From Promethearchaeota archaeon (GTDB lineage: Archaea > Asgardarchaeota > Lokiarchaeia > Sigyniarchaeales > SOKP01): a stretch of DNA of 64,000 bases. The stretch lies in assembly GCA_030606485.1 (NCBI GenBank), contig JAUWGH010000001.1, positions 248,001 through 312,000 of the forward strand, written 5' to 3'. This document shows, piece after piece, positions 1 to 8,599 of the stretch. Within the stretch, counting starts at the first letter, position 1, and every line of letters begins with the position of its first letter. The position numbers and the translations under genes were made by a program. The notes beneath the pieces are model-generated. The model did not search any database. It was given only the letters and a program-made list of their open reading frames with translations, and was not told the origin of the DNA.

Positions 1-201
1 ATCTTCAAGTGATAACGATGGAACTAGATAATAAATTAAACTTATCAGTGAAAACATGATTATTCCAATTGATATGAAGGACAAAAAAGCGAAAAATTCA
101 GTACTAAGAAACGCTTTGTAATTTTCTTTAAATAGATGCCAACTATTCTTAAAATCCTTTTTTGTTTCCGTGAATAATTTAGATGAGTTTCTGGATCTCA
201 T
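1..201 (-). CDS. partial membrane protein (N-terminal end only)
   Basis: The first 67 codons of a minus-strand gene that runs off the left edge. The ATG is at 199-201. The N-terminus is hydrophilic (MRSRNSSKLF, then FKNSWHLFKENYKAF) and leads into one long hydrophobic segment from about residue 36 to 58 (FAFLSFISIGIIMFSLISLI), so the product is a membrane protein with a short cytoplasmic N-tail. Nothing in this piece identifies the family; a permease is possible but unproven. Upstream (291-373) lie the TTTGCA/TGCAAA palindromes that also occur upstream of the nitroreductase, so the two loci may share a regulator. Confidence 0.6.
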   Translation of the reverse strand, partial: MRSRNSSKLFTETKKDFKNSWHLFKENYKAFLSTEFFAFLSFISIGIIMFSLISLIYYLVPSLSLED

Positions 202-290
202 GTTAATATCAAATATTGAATTAATCTATTTATTTCTTTGGTGATATTTTGATTTACTTACTGTGTTAAGTAAAAAAACTTCAAAGATAT

Positions 291-373
291 AGATGCGAAA
301 AATTCAAACTATTTTAATATGAAAAATTACTTATTTATAAATGTTTGCAAAAATGCAAAATATTTAAATATGT
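291..373. promoter_or_regulatory. palindromic operator-like repeat pair, locus 1
   Basis: A perfect inverted repeat TTTGCA-aaaa-TGCAAA sits at 344-359, directly followed by the palindrome TATTTAAATA. About 50 bp before it, at 291-322, is a decayed copy (gcgaaaaattcaaact, then attttaatatg). The same two-unit arrangement with about 50-bp spacing is present at 5574-5655. A bound dimeric repressor is inferred; the sequence shows only the repeat. The TATTTAAATA part could serve as a TATA box for a minus- or plus-strand promoter. Confidence 0.5.
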
Positions 374-410
374 AAAATTTACTTTAATAAATTGAAAAAA
401 TTACAAAATT

Positions 411-580
411 GGACATGATATCGAGTTTTCCGAATTTTTCAACCGCGAGTTCAATTAATGTTTTAATATGGTCTTCACTTCGAACATTCGCATGTGATAT
501 ATCGCATTAGGTCCTAACTCATCGGCTAGAGCTTTTCCTAAGTCATCTTGTATATCTCCAAGAACCACACGAGCACCTTC
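411..580 (-). pseudogene. decayed short-chain dehydrogenase fragment
   Basis: Read on the minus strand, this stretch gives a typical SDR segment: EGARVVLGDIQDDLGKALAD then ELGPNA, and after a frameshift near 497-505, DISHANVRSEDHIKTLIE and LAVEKFGKLDIM. This matches the SDR region from strand beta-2 through alpha-D up to just before the NNAG motif. The glycine-rich cofactor loop before it and the YxxxK catalytic region after it are absent on both sides, so it is a gene remnant. The rest of 202-818 holds only the palindromic repeats (291-373) and AT-rich sequence; I see no gene in 581-818. Confidence 0.7.
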
Positions 581-818
581 TTTTATATAAAAAATTACGA
601 GAAAACGATTTATAAAATCATAGAGGGAAACAATTTTCTAACTATCAATAATAACTTCCGTTTCCAAGCTATATCTCGTAAAAGAAAAGAGGTGACATCG
701 TTTACATTTTCTTTTCCCTGTGATTCATCCTCTATCTAAAGAAGGGGGACATCTCACGGTTTTAGATATTATAAAAAAAAATAAAAAAAGTTAATTATAA
801 ATTTAACGATTAAGTTAA

Positions 819-2444
819 TTACCGAGAGATTTTTCGCTTTCTAATTAATATAAATGAAACTAACACAACTAGACCAATCGCCATTATTGTTAAAATCACA
901 TAGAAAACCAAAATTGTGTTGCCTGAACTAGTAACTTCGAAAATAGTAATGCCATCTTCGTTCTTAACGACAAATGAAGTTTGCGTTCCTAGAGATCCGT
1001 AAGTCACTTCGACAGAGTACTTAGTTTCGCCAAGACGGTCCATTATGAGCGTATTTTCATTAACAGTTGCATTTTCACAACCGAGCTCGTTAACAAGAGT
1101 TGTTAAGTAAGTGTCAAAAGGATTAGCTGTGCCAAGTCCACTTATTACAAGTTGCCATATAAATTCGTCTGCCGTGAAGTTCGTAAACTCGTCCCTAATT
1201 ATTTCTGGTATGTCTGTATCGTTTTTAAGCACACCTATTAAATCGTTATAATCATCTAGGATTTTTTTGTAATCTTCTGGATTCTGAAATATAAAAATTC
1301 GAGACCATGTATCACTTGGTTCTTCTTCAATCTCTCCAATTGTGAAATTCCAAAACACCCGCAATCCATACCATAACTGAAAAGTATCTGTATAATTATT
1401 ATTGATTTCAGTTTCGTTGTACCCTAACTCTTCTATCGCCATTAACAAGAGAAAATCATCTTGAAGAAAAATACTTTTAATTACATCATACATCGTCCAT
1501 GAAATATCAACCCAACCTCGTGTCATGTATTTAGCTTGAGCGCCGACATTTAACGATTCTCCTTCAAACCAATCACTTGGCAAAGTTGAGACAATTTCCC
1601 AATTATTTATATTATCTCCGACAGTATATTCATCATCCCAAGAAAATCCGAGAGCATCAATATAATAAGAGTAATTTGTATCAGATCGGTTTGTAGCTAT
1701 ATAAAAACTGTTTAAATATTCTGCAGTGCCGTTAAAATTCAACACTCCTGAACTATTATTGTCCAAAATAATTTCCCATTGATTTGCTTCTAAACCTTGG
1801 TAGCTGTTATTTCCACATTCAAAATGAATTGTCATGTGATGCCAATCACCGTCGTATAGGAGTGTTATATTCGGTATACTGTAGTAAGTCCCATTCATAT
1901 AATATTGCCATCTCTTGACTCCAGTTACGTTTGCTTCGTAAACAATTGAGAATCTTTTATTTATAGTTGTGAAATTCACTTCATTTCCTTCAATATAGAA
2001 TTTATCAGAGCCACCACTATTGTTATATTTTATATAGAATTCAACTGATCCATGAGTTTGATTTTTTAAAAAGTAATAATTCATGTCAACACTATATTCG
2101 TCCACATCGCTGAATCTTAGTACTTGGGCGTGTCCATCTTCCTCTTCTTCAATTCTAGCAGTACAATTTCCATCTTCTCTTATCCATAAACCCATAGGGT
2201 TTTTGCCAATTTTGTCGTTTTCAAAATTATAGGTTGCATCATATAACTTCCATGTTCTTTGAACAGTTTTTATCCACTCACTGTTATCATATTGAGTTAC
2301 TGCAAAATATTCAGTTTCTTTTAATAAAGCAACTTGGTAACCTCCGTTAGCGGCAATAACAACTGAACTCATATCTACTAAGAGAATTCCCAGTAGTATA
2401 ATACAACTTATATTTACAATTGTTCTTTTTCTGATTCTTAGCAT
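819..2444 (-). CDS. membrane-anchored surface protein with a lectin-like beta domain
   Basis: A 541-residue protein with an N-terminal hydrophobic segment (residues 12-32, signal anchor or signal peptide) and a C-terminal helix (about 508-533) followed by the basic tail RKRKISR, so it is exposed outside and anchored at the C-terminus. Residues about 95-270 are rich in beta-type motifs (SVEFYIKYNNSGG, DGDWHHMTIHFECG, WEIILDNNSSG) that look like a concanavalin-A/LamG-like jelly roll. The many NxS/T sequons fit archaeal N-glycosylation. It follows the ABC permease by 31 bp and is probably its last operon member, so a role as an extracellular partner or substrate receptor of the exporter is inferred. 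The ligand is unknown. Confidence 0.75.
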   Translation of the reverse strand: MLRIRKRTIVNISCIILLGILLVDMSSVVIAANGGYQVALLKETEYFAVTQYDNSEWIKTVQRTWKLYDATYNFENDKIGKNPMGLWIREDGNCTARIEEEEDGHAQVLRFSDVDEYSVDMNYYFLKNQTHGSVEFYIKYNNSGGSDKFYIEGNEVNFTTINKRFSIVYEANVTGVKRWQYYMNGTYYSIPNITLLYDGDWHHMTIHFECGNNSYQGLEANQWEIILDNNSSGVLNFNGTAEYLNSFYIATNRSDTNYSYYIDALGFSWDDEYTVGDNINNWEIVSTLPSDWFEGESLNVGAQAKYMTRGWVDISWTMYDVIKSIFLQDDFLLLMAIEELGYNETEINNNYTDTFQLWYGLRVFWNFTIGEIEEEPSDTWSRIFIFQNPEDYKKILDDYNDLIGVLKNDTDIPEIIRDEFTNFTADEFIWQLVISGLGTANPFDTYLTTLVNELGCENATVNENTLIMDRLGETKYSVEVTYGSLGTQTSFVVKNEDGITIFEVTSSGNTILVFYVILTIMAIGLVVLVSFILIRKRKISR

Positions 2445-2475
2445 TTAATAATCACCATTTTTTTTAAACATATTT

Positions 2476-3327
2476 CTATAATTGCCTCCGCTTGAATAGG
2501 TATGCTGCGAGAATAAAACCGATTGTTATGTACAGGAATAATACTAGGAGCCCCACTTCAATAGTTGGAGTCAACCATGTTCTAATAGTAAAGTTTTGAA
2601 TTGAAATCTCTGAATAATTAGGATCTGGAAACTCTATTAATAGAATCGATGTTATAAGGGTACTAATGTAGGACAAGGAGTATATCGGCTCAATCTCGGG
2701 TGCCAGCATCATTAAAAACATTTGTGATATGTTAAAACCTATAAAAAGAATCATAATAGTTGATACGATAGTTACACTTACGCTTCTCATGAAAGAACTG
2801 AAAAATGTTACAAAGCTACTCATAGCAATCATATATAAAAAGGCGAACACAAATGATATAAAATAACGAATTAATAAAGTGCCACTGAATTGGTCGTAAA
2901 AAAAGATACTCAGAAATCCTACAAGGAAGTAAAAAATTGCAATAACTCCAGTTTCGAGGAATAAGTTTCCCAAATACTTCCCTATAATTAATTTGTATTT
3001 GTTAATTTTCGGAAATACGATGTAACCCGTTTTATCGCTGAATTCAGCACATATGATCCCGGCAAAAAAAAAACACGACGCAAATAAGATAATAAAAGAT
3101 GTTAGGAAAATAAGTCCGCCACTTAAGTAATCAGAATGAGTGGTAGGTAAAAGACTATCCGAAAATAATGTGTACAAGATAAAGCTTTGGAGTACTACAA
3201 TAAATACTGAGATCACTAAGAAGCCGACAAATTTTTTCCATTGCTTTTTTAGCTCAAAAACGAATGTGTGAATAACCGGCTTTACTTCTAAATACGCAAA
3301 TTTTAATGCATCTTCAAGTTTTTCCAC
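2476..3327 (-). CDS. ABC-2 type transporter permease
   Basis: A 283-residue protein with about six hydrophobic segments (near residues 35-55, 72-95, 120-142, 158-180, 185-210 and 255-278), the layout of ABC-2 permeases. The start codon is GTG at 3325-3327, placed two bases after the stop of the ATPase gene; a GGGGGAG ribosome-binding site lies inside the end of that gene, so the two are translationally coupled. The protein should form the membrane pore of an exporter energised by the product of 3330-4619. The substrate cannot be read from sequence. Confidence 0.85.
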   Translation of the reverse strand: MEKLEDALKFAYLEVKPVIHTFVFELKKQWKKFVGFLVISVFIVVLQSFILYTLFSDSLLPTTHSDYLSGGLIFLTSFIILFASCFFFAGIICAEFSDKTGYIVFPKINKYKLIIGKYLGNLFLETGVIAIFYFLVGFLSIFFYDQFSGTLLIRYFISFVFAFLYMIAMSSFVTFFSSFMRSVSVTIVSTIMILFIGFNISQMFLMMLAPEIEPIYSLSYISTLITSILLIEFPDPNYSEISIQNFTIRTWLTPTIEVGLLVLFLYITIGFILAAYLFKRRQL

Positions 3328-3329
3328 TT

Positions 3330-4619
3330 TTAATTTACTCCCCCTTTTGTTAATTCTATTTCTACTTTATCTTCTGCGATCAATTTTGAATATATCTGTT
3401 CAAGTTGAGAACCCTTTTTTGGCTTTGAAAACGAAACAACCGTGAAGTCAGATTCGAATTCTTTAACTAAAATTTTTAATATTTCAGCTCTGGTTTGTTT
3501 GCTATCCGTAGTATCGTAAAATATTTTAAAACTTCGCTCCTGTGGGATGTATTTTATAGGGATTTTTGAGACAAATAGATCTAAATCTTTGTCTAAATAA
3601 GGTTCAAGTCTTTCAGTCAATTTTTTAATAATCGATCCGAGTTGGTCAGGAGAAATAGGATCCAATAATTTACAATTCAATCCTGATGTTCTTAAACCTC
3701 TTTCTAAGTTATCAATAGTATCGAACGCGATAATTACACCGAAGTTAATGAGTGCGATTTTATCGCACACTTCAGAGATTTCGGCCAACATGTGAGAAGC
3801 TACAAAAATTGTTTTCCCGTTTCTTTGAAATTCTTTAATCATTCTTCTTATATCGATACGCGCTAACGGATCCAAACCCGTCTGAGGTTCGTCTAGAATA
3901 ATAATTTCTGGATCGTGAATTATCGATTGAATCATTCCCAGCTTTTGAGTCATTCCTTTAGAAAAAGTTTTAACTTTTTCGTGTTTCCAATCAATTAAAT
4001 CGAATATTTTTAATAATTCGTCTATTCTATCGTTAATTTTTTCCCTCGGATATCTTTGAAGCAAAGCGCTATATTTTAATATTTGGTATGCAGTCATGTC
4101 TTTGTAAAATGCCGGAATATCAATGAGAAATCCTAATTTGACAAGATTTCGGGATTTTTTGTTAAGATCCTTTAGTTCACCTTGATTATCTCTTACCCAA
4201 ATTCTTCCAGATGAAGGTCTAAGTAATTTAGCAATCATTTTAATTATCGTGGTTTTTCCCGCTCCGTTTGGACCGACAAGTCCAATAACTTCGCCGCTGT
4301 GGACCTCGAAACTTACATTGTCAACTGCTAAATATTTACCAAAGTATTTAGTTAGATTTTCTAACTTTATCATAGTGTCATTTTCTTCATTTTCTGAAGT
4401 GCTAGTTCCTGTAGGTGTGTAAATAGATTTAATATCTTCCCTCGATTTTATTCCTTTATATGCGTGTTCTCTTAGTTTTTCTCGACCTTTCTTTTTCTTT
4501 CTTTTCTTGATTACAAAATAGACAATGATGATAACAATGATTATAATTACAATAATAAGGAATATTAAGAGAAAATTTTCTCCCCGAAATCCACCACCAG
4601 GTTTAACATGTCCCATCAT
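3330..4619 (-). CDS. ABC transporter ATPase with an N-terminal membrane anchor
   Basis: Residues from about 82 on form a complete ABC ATPase: Walker A GPNGAGKTT, a degenerate signature (FSKGMTQK in place of LSGGQ), Walker B IIILDEPQTGLDP and switch His (VASHM). The first 81 residues are unusual: a Gly-rich start, an almost pure Ile/Val helix at 16-38 (LLIFLIIVIIIIVIIIVYFV), then KKRKKKKGREK and an acidic linker. ABC-2 ATPases are normally soluble subunits, so this copy appears tethered to the membrane. An internal start at MIKLENLTKYFGKY would give a normal-length enzyme, but the upstream part stays open and has a positive-inside topology. It heads the operon with permease 2476-3327 and surface protein 819-2444. 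Confidence 0.88.
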   Translation of the reverse strand: MMGHVKPGGGFRGENFLLIFLIIVIIIIVIIIVYFVIKKRKKKKGREKLREHAYKGIKSREDIKSIYTPTGTSTSENEENDTMIKLENLTKYFGKYLAVDNVSFEVHSGEVIGLVGPNGAGKTTIIKMIAKLLRPSSGRIWVRDNQGELKDLNKKSRNLVKLGFLIDIPAFYKDMTAYQILKYSALLQRYPREKINDRIDELLKIFDLIDWKHEKVKTFSKGMTQKLGMIQSIIHDPEIIILDEPQTGLDPLARIDIRRMIKEFQRNGKTIFVASHMLAEISEVCDKIALINFGVIIAFDTIDNLERGLRTSGLNCKLLDPISPDQLGSIIKKLTERLEPYLDKDLDLFVSKIPIKYIPQERSFKIFYDTTDSKQTRAEILKILVKEFESDFTVVSFSKPKKGSQLEQIYSKLIAEDKVEIELTKGGVN

Positions 4620-4769
4620 CTTTATCCATCCCCTTTTTAAGAACTTTTGTGATTACTTTCATTTCTTGTTCCTCGATTCTTGGTTTAATATCAGAATTTC
4701 ATTCACTCTGTATTTTCGTATTAAATGTTTCATTTCGTTTTTTAATTTTTTATTTTTTGATTATAAATT

Positions 4770-4934
4770 TCAGTCTAAATTGCTGGTTGAAATTGATAAA
4801 AATATTGGTTTATTTTCTTTTCGTGGCCTTTCAAATGCGTCATCTCCCCATGGATACCATTTAACGGGATCTTTAGCGTGCTGAAGTAAATAAGGACTTT
4901 TCTCATTAATTAAATTATTAGCATAATTTTCCAT
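4770..4934 (-). pseudogene. N-terminal remnant of a DUF255 (YyaL/SPATA20-type) thioredoxin-like gene
   Basis: The ATG at 4932-4934 is preceded by gaggataata and opens 54 codons reading [35 protein letters not shown] and NKPIFLSIS before a TGA at 4770-4772. This is the conserved N-terminus of the DUF255 thioredoxin-like family. The reading breaks exactly where the CHWCHVM active-site motif should follow, so the enzyme is destroyed. The remaining roughly 900 bp of the usual gene are not found; the ABC operon (819-4619) occupies the place. Deletion or replacement by the operon is inferred. Confidence 0.8.
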
Positions 4935-4965
4935 TTATTATCCTCTTATGAAATTGCATCCTCTT

Positions 4966-5523
4966 TTAAGATTTATACTCATTAATATAACTAAATTTCT
5001 CTAATGGAATTCTTGGAGATCTACTTTTTTCACCCAATTTCATAAGTTCTGAAAGTAAAGGATTAATTTCCTTAGAATGTTTGCCAATAATTACTAAAGT
5101 GATTAATCTCATTTCTTCTGGGAGATCTAGAATTTTCTTAGCCTTCTTTTCATTATAGCCAGCAACTGGATGCGCAACTAACCCAAGTTCGGTAGCTCTT
5201 AAAATTATAAAAGCTGTAGCCAAGCCAGTATCAAAAAGATAATAAAATCTTTCTCTGATTATACAATCATTGTTAGGGTTGCTAAATACAGCAATTATCA
5301 GAGAAGCCTTTTCTACCCACTTATTTCCTGAAGTTAATGTAGTAAATAATTTATCTAACATATTCTTATCACGAATAAAAATAAATCTCCACGGTTGTTT
5401 GTTCATACAAAATGGAGCCATTTGTGCAGATTCTGCAAGATCTTGTATTATTTCATCAGAAATTTTAATAGGATCAAAAGATCTATAGTCTCTTCTTTTA
5501 TTTATTGCCTCTTTTACATCCAT
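4966..5523 (-). CDS. nitroreductase-family FMN enzyme
   Basis: A 185-residue protein of usual nitroreductase length. The N-terminus EAINKRRDYRSFDP is the FMN-phosphate-binding arginine motif of the family; AAQMAPFCMNKQPWRFIF-type spacing (here ESAQMAPFCMNKQPWRF) and GLVAHPVAGYNEKKAKKIL are the two further flavin-contact regions. The usual GIGSCWM-type segment appears as ATELGLVAHP. It likely reduces a small organic substrate with NAD(P)H; the substrate is unknown. The gene is divergent from 5674-6309, and two TTTGCA-N4-TGCAAA palindromes lie upstream of its start, so it may be regulated by a dimeric repressor. Confidence 0.88.
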   Translation of the reverse strand: MDVKEAINKRRDYRSFDPIKISDEIIQDLAESAQMAPFCMNKQPWRFIFIRDKNMLDKLFTTLTSGNKWVEKASLIIAVFSNPNNDCIIRERFYYLFDTGLATAFIILRATELGLVAHPVAGYNEKKAKKILDLPEEMRLITLVIIGKHSKEINPLLSELMKLGEKSRSPRIPLEKFSYINEYKS

Positions 5524-5564
5524 TTTAGGAACCTCTAAACTTATTTAATATAAAAATTACTAAT

Positions 5565-5655
5565 TTATAAATGTTTGCAGAAATGCAAAATATTTAAATA
5601 TGAAGAAGTTCTTATTTATGAATGTTTGCAAAAATGCAAACTATTTAAATATGAA
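5565..5655. promoter_or_regulatory. palindromic operator-like repeat pair, locus 2
   Basis: Two copies of TTTGCA-N4-TGCAAA at 5574-5589 and 5625-5640, exactly 51 bp apart, each followed by TATTTAAATATGAA. They sit between the divergent nitroreductase and the gene at 5674. The 51-bp unit is a tandem direct repeat carrying an inner palindrome, and the same unit pair is at 291-373. One TATTTAAATA probably acts as the TATA box for the rightward gene. A redox- or xenobiotic-responsive repressor would fit the nitroreductase neighbour, but that is inference. Confidence 0.55.
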
Positions 5656-5673
5656 AAATCAATTATAAAGCGA

Positions 5674-6309
5674 ATGGGAGCAATTTTTCTCAATTTTTTT
5701 GAGAAAATTGGATATGATATGAATAAATTTCAAAATAAAAAAATCCTATTCGATATACCAAAAATTTTTCAAAGTAATTTTCAAAGTAGATTAATTAATT
5801 CAATATTTGCTCCATTGGATACTGAAGTTGTTATATACATCCAACCAAAAAAAATGGAGGAAAAAAATCTCTTTAGAATATTTAAGAGAACTAAAGTCGA
5901 TTTGAAAATAATTGACGAAAATTTAAGTATTAAACCAAATTCTATGGATATTATTTTTATGTTTGGAGGGATTTTAAAAGAAGAGCTTCATTCTCGGCTT
6001 CTAAACTCAAGAGAATTTCTTAAGCAGGATGGAGTTATTTTTTTAATTATGAGAAGCAAAAATAAAGTAGAAAGACCGAGAGAATTTGGCGGATTCATGG
6101 AGGAGATCGTTCGAGATTTCCCAAAAAAACACCTTAACGCTTTTAGGGAGATTTTACCGCCTATGTTTTTGGAAAAGCCTTCAACTAAACCATTAAACCA
6201 CGAGCAAGTTCAAAAATTAATTTTAGAACTTTTTGAGGAGGTTCAGTTGTTTAAAGAACATATATTTTTGGATGTTTATGTTATTCAGAAGCTAAAGATA
6301 TCGTATTGA
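5674..6309 (+). CDS. uncharacterised protein with a methyltransferase-like fold
   Basis: Longer starts would lie inside the palindromic repeats, so I use ATG 5674; ATG 5719 (MNKFQNKKILFDIPKIF) is equally plausible. The protein of about 200 residues has alternating strands and helices ending in a segment, MDIIFMFGGILKEELHSRLL then FLKQDGVIFLIM, that resembles the strand beta-4/beta-5 part of class I methyltransferases. The SAM-binding GxGxG motif is missing, however. It may be a catalytically inactive relative or another Rossmann-like fold. It stands alone between a divergent nitroreductase and an ABC transporter operon with its own TATA-like box. Confidence 0.6.
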   Translation: MGAIFLNFFEKIGYDMNKFQNKKILFDIPKIFQSNFQSRLINSIFAPLDTEVVIYIQPKKMEEKNLFRIFKRTKVDLKIIDENLSIKPNSMDIIFMFGGILKEELHSRLLNSREFLKQDGVIFLIMRSKNKVERPREFGGFMEEIVRDFPKKHLNAFREILPPMFLEKPSTKPLNHEQVQKLILELFEEVQLFKEHIFLDVYVIQKLKISY

Positions 6310-6410
6310 GAGGTTTTAAAATATTACCAAAAAGAATAAATCATCCGTTCTATTAAAAAAAATATTTAAAGATAGTGTTAAAAGGAAGATAATAGATAAT
6401 TGATTAAGAC

Positions 6411-7760
6411 ATGACTGAAATTAAAAGCAATTCTGAAAATATTGTAGAAGTTAAAGACTTAGTTAAAATTTATAAAGATGGTAATGTAAAGGCTATAGAT
6501 AAAATTTCATTTACTGTTAAAAAGGGAGAGATTTTTGCGCTTCTAGGCCCTAATGGAGCTGGTAAAACAACAACGTTATCGGTCTTGGCGACTCTGCTAA
6601 ATGCAACAAAAGGTGCTACATTTGTAAATGGGTACAATGTTGCGAAGGATCCCGATAAAGTAAGGAAGAGTATAGGATTTGTCTTTCAAGAACCTTCAGT
6701 AGACGGTGAAATGAAAGGTTGGGAAAACCTTGAATTACACGCGGTTCTTTATGGAATGCCGAAGAAAGAAAGGCAAGTTAAAATACAAGAAGTATTGAAA
6801 ATTGTGGATCTTGAGGATAGAGCCAATACTTACGTAAAAAATTATTCTGGTGGGATGAAACGTCGCTTAGAAATTGCTCGAGGATTGATACACGAACCAA
6901 AGGTTTTATTTCTTGACGAACCTACTTTAGGTTTAGATCCTCAAACACGGCGTAAAATCTGGGAGAAAATAAAAGAATTAAATAAAGGAGATTTAAATAT
7001 GACTATCTTAATTACCACACACTATATGGATGAAGCAGATGAGCTTGCTGATAGAATATGCATAATGGATCACGGTAAAATAATTGTTATGGATACTTCG
7101 GAAAATCTAAAAAAACAATTATCCGGAGATGTAATAGATATACAATTTGAGAATGTTGACGATCAGTTTAAGTTTCCCATGATTATCAAGCAAATAAAAG
7201 AAATATCTGGAGTTAAAAATATTTCATTTGGAACCGCAGGAAGTGAGCAAGAAATAATACCTAAAATACAACTACCTCCAGGTATGCCTGCTACTGTTAC
7301 TCCTGAAATAATCCAAGCAAGAATGAGAGAAATTTTGTCTGATCCTAAAAAATTGTTAATGGCTTGGAAAAAGATGCCAATGGCAGCAAATATGTTTTTT
7401 AGTGCTCCATTAATCGCTAAGAAAAGGATTGCAGATATGTTTAACGACAAGCTTTTAGAAGAAGTTCCAGAAAATATAAAACAAGAGTTAATTAAAATAA
7501 AGAAAGGAGAATATCCAGAAGAAGAAGTGGATATCGAGCCATCCTTGTCGATCTCTTGCAAAAACGGTGGAAAGCAGTTACCTCTAATCATTCAAAAAAT
7601 AAATGAAAATAATTTAATCATAAAATCTGTAAATATGCATCAACCTACATTGGAAGATGTGTTCCTCCATTACGTTGGGAGCGCAATAAGGGAGGAATCT
7701 TCAAATCATACAAAAGATACTAAAAAGATGATTCAAATGAGGCAATTAAGGAAGCGATAA
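6411..7760 (+). CDS. ABC-2 type exporter ATPase (DrrA-like) with extended C-terminal domain
   Basis: Residues 10-235 hold a full ATPase: Walker A GPNGAGKTT, Q-loop VFQEPS, signature NYSGGMKRRLE, Walker B VLFLDEPTLGLDP and H-loop ITTHYMDEAD. This arrangement is typical of drug/lipid exporters of the DrrA/NatA type. The C-terminal domain is longer than usual (about 215 residues instead of about 90): the DUF4162-like ends are separated by an insertion around residues 285-370 rich in Met and Lys (MPATVTPEIIQARMREIL, KMPMAANMFF). It is followed after 3 bp by its permease. The job of the insertion is unknown. Confidence 0.9.
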   Translation: MTEIKSNSENIVEVKDLVKIYKDGNVKAIDKISFTVKKGEIFALLGPNGAGKTTTLSVLATLLNATKGATFVNGYNVAKDPDKVRKSIGFVFQEPSVDGEMKGWENLELHAVLYGMPKKERQVKIQEVLKIVDLEDRANTYVKNYSGGMKRRLEIARGLIHEPKVLFLDEPTLGLDPQTRRKIWEKIKELNKGDLNMTILITTHYMDEADELADRICIMDHGKIIVMDTSENLKKQLSGDVIDIQFENVDDQFKFPMIIKQIKEISGVKNISFGTAGSEQEIIPKIQLPPGMPATVTPEIIQARMREILSDPKKLLMAWKKMPMAANMFFSAPLIAKKRIADMFNDKLLEEVPENIKQELIKIKKGEYPEEEVDIEPSLSISCKNGGKQLPLIIQKINENNLIIKSVNMHQPTLEDVFLHYVGSAIREESSNHTKDTKKMIQMRQLRKR

Positions 7761-7763
7761 TAA

Positions 7764-8564
7764 ATGTCAGAATTAAGTATTACGCAAACCAAAATAAATT
7801 ATAACGCGGTATGGGCACTGGCGAAAAGGGAGTTATTGGGATTCTGGAGAACTAAATCAAGGGTTATCTCATCAATAGCTCAGGGAATACTCTTCCTATT
7901 TGTTTTTGCGGGAGGATTTTCATCCCTTTCAATAACTATAGATGGAGTACCTGTTGATTCAAAAGCTTTTACTGCTTCGGGTATCGCAGCAATAGTTATT
8001 TTATTTACTGGTATATTTGGAGGCATGTCAATTTTTCGAGATAAGATGTTCGGGTTCATGAAAGAATTATTAGTAGCACCAGTTAGTCGAAGGACATTGA
8101 TGTTTGGTAGAACATTAGGAATATCTCTACAGACATTAATTCAAGTTTTAATAATGATTGGACTAAGTATAACATTCGGATATTATGGATACGACATAAA
8201 TTTAATTTGGCGTGTAATGTTAGTCTTACCCGTTGCTCTTTTAGCAAGTATGGGGATCGTTGGTGTAGGGCTAACGATCAGTACTCGTCTGAACGATATG
8301 CAGTCTTTCGGACTAATCCAAACATTTATCGTGATGCCTATGTTCTGGTTATCGGGGGCTTTATTCGCTTTCAATTCAGTACCACTTCCTATGCAGGTAA
8401 TAATGATGTGTAACCCTTTTACTTATAGCGTGGATCTATTTAGATTAATGTTGCTTGGAGTATCGTACTTTCCATTTTGGCTTGATCTAATAGTGATGGT
8501 AGTATTTGGAGCGATTCTAATATTAATTGGGGCAAGATCATTTAATAAGATGGAAGTAAGTTAA
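7764..8564 (+). CDS. ABC-2 type exporter permease
   Basis: A 266-residue permease with six hydrophobic segments and the ABC-2 signature region GFMKELLVAPVSRRTLMFGR after the second segment, as in DrrB/NodJ-type proteins. It starts three bases after the ATPase stop (6411-7760), so they form one operon and one exporter: two permeases and two ATPases are expected. Substrate unknown. The gene is followed by an untranslated stretch with two minus-strand mini-ORFs. Confidence 0.9.
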   Translation: MSELSITQTKINYNAVWALAKRELLGFWRTKSRVISSIAQGILFLFVFAGGFSSLSITIDGVPVDSKAFTASGIAAIVILFTGIFGGMSIFRDKMFGFMKELLVAPVSRRTLMFGRTLGISLQTLIQVLIMIGLSITFGYYGYDINLIWRVMLVLPVALLASMGIVGVGLTISTRLNDMQSFGLIQTFIVMPMFWLSGALFAFNSVPLPMQVIMMCNPFTYSVDLFRLMLLGVSYFPFWLDLIVMVVFGAILILIGARSFNKMEVS

Positions 8565-8599
8565 GTAAACTAGCAATATAATAGAGAATTAGTAATAGT

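Noticed and set aside
548-739. 63-codon plus-strand ORF in the left intergenic region
   Set aside because: Its beginning lies opposite the decayed SDR fragment and its composition is low-complexity Phe/Ser/Asn without family features; no ribosome-binding site. Treated as chance.
4525-4884. 119-codon plus-strand ORF over the ABC ATPase start
   Set aside because: Antisense to the membrane anchor and to the DUF255 remnant; the apparent [10 protein letters not shown] motif is the mirror of DUF255 codons.
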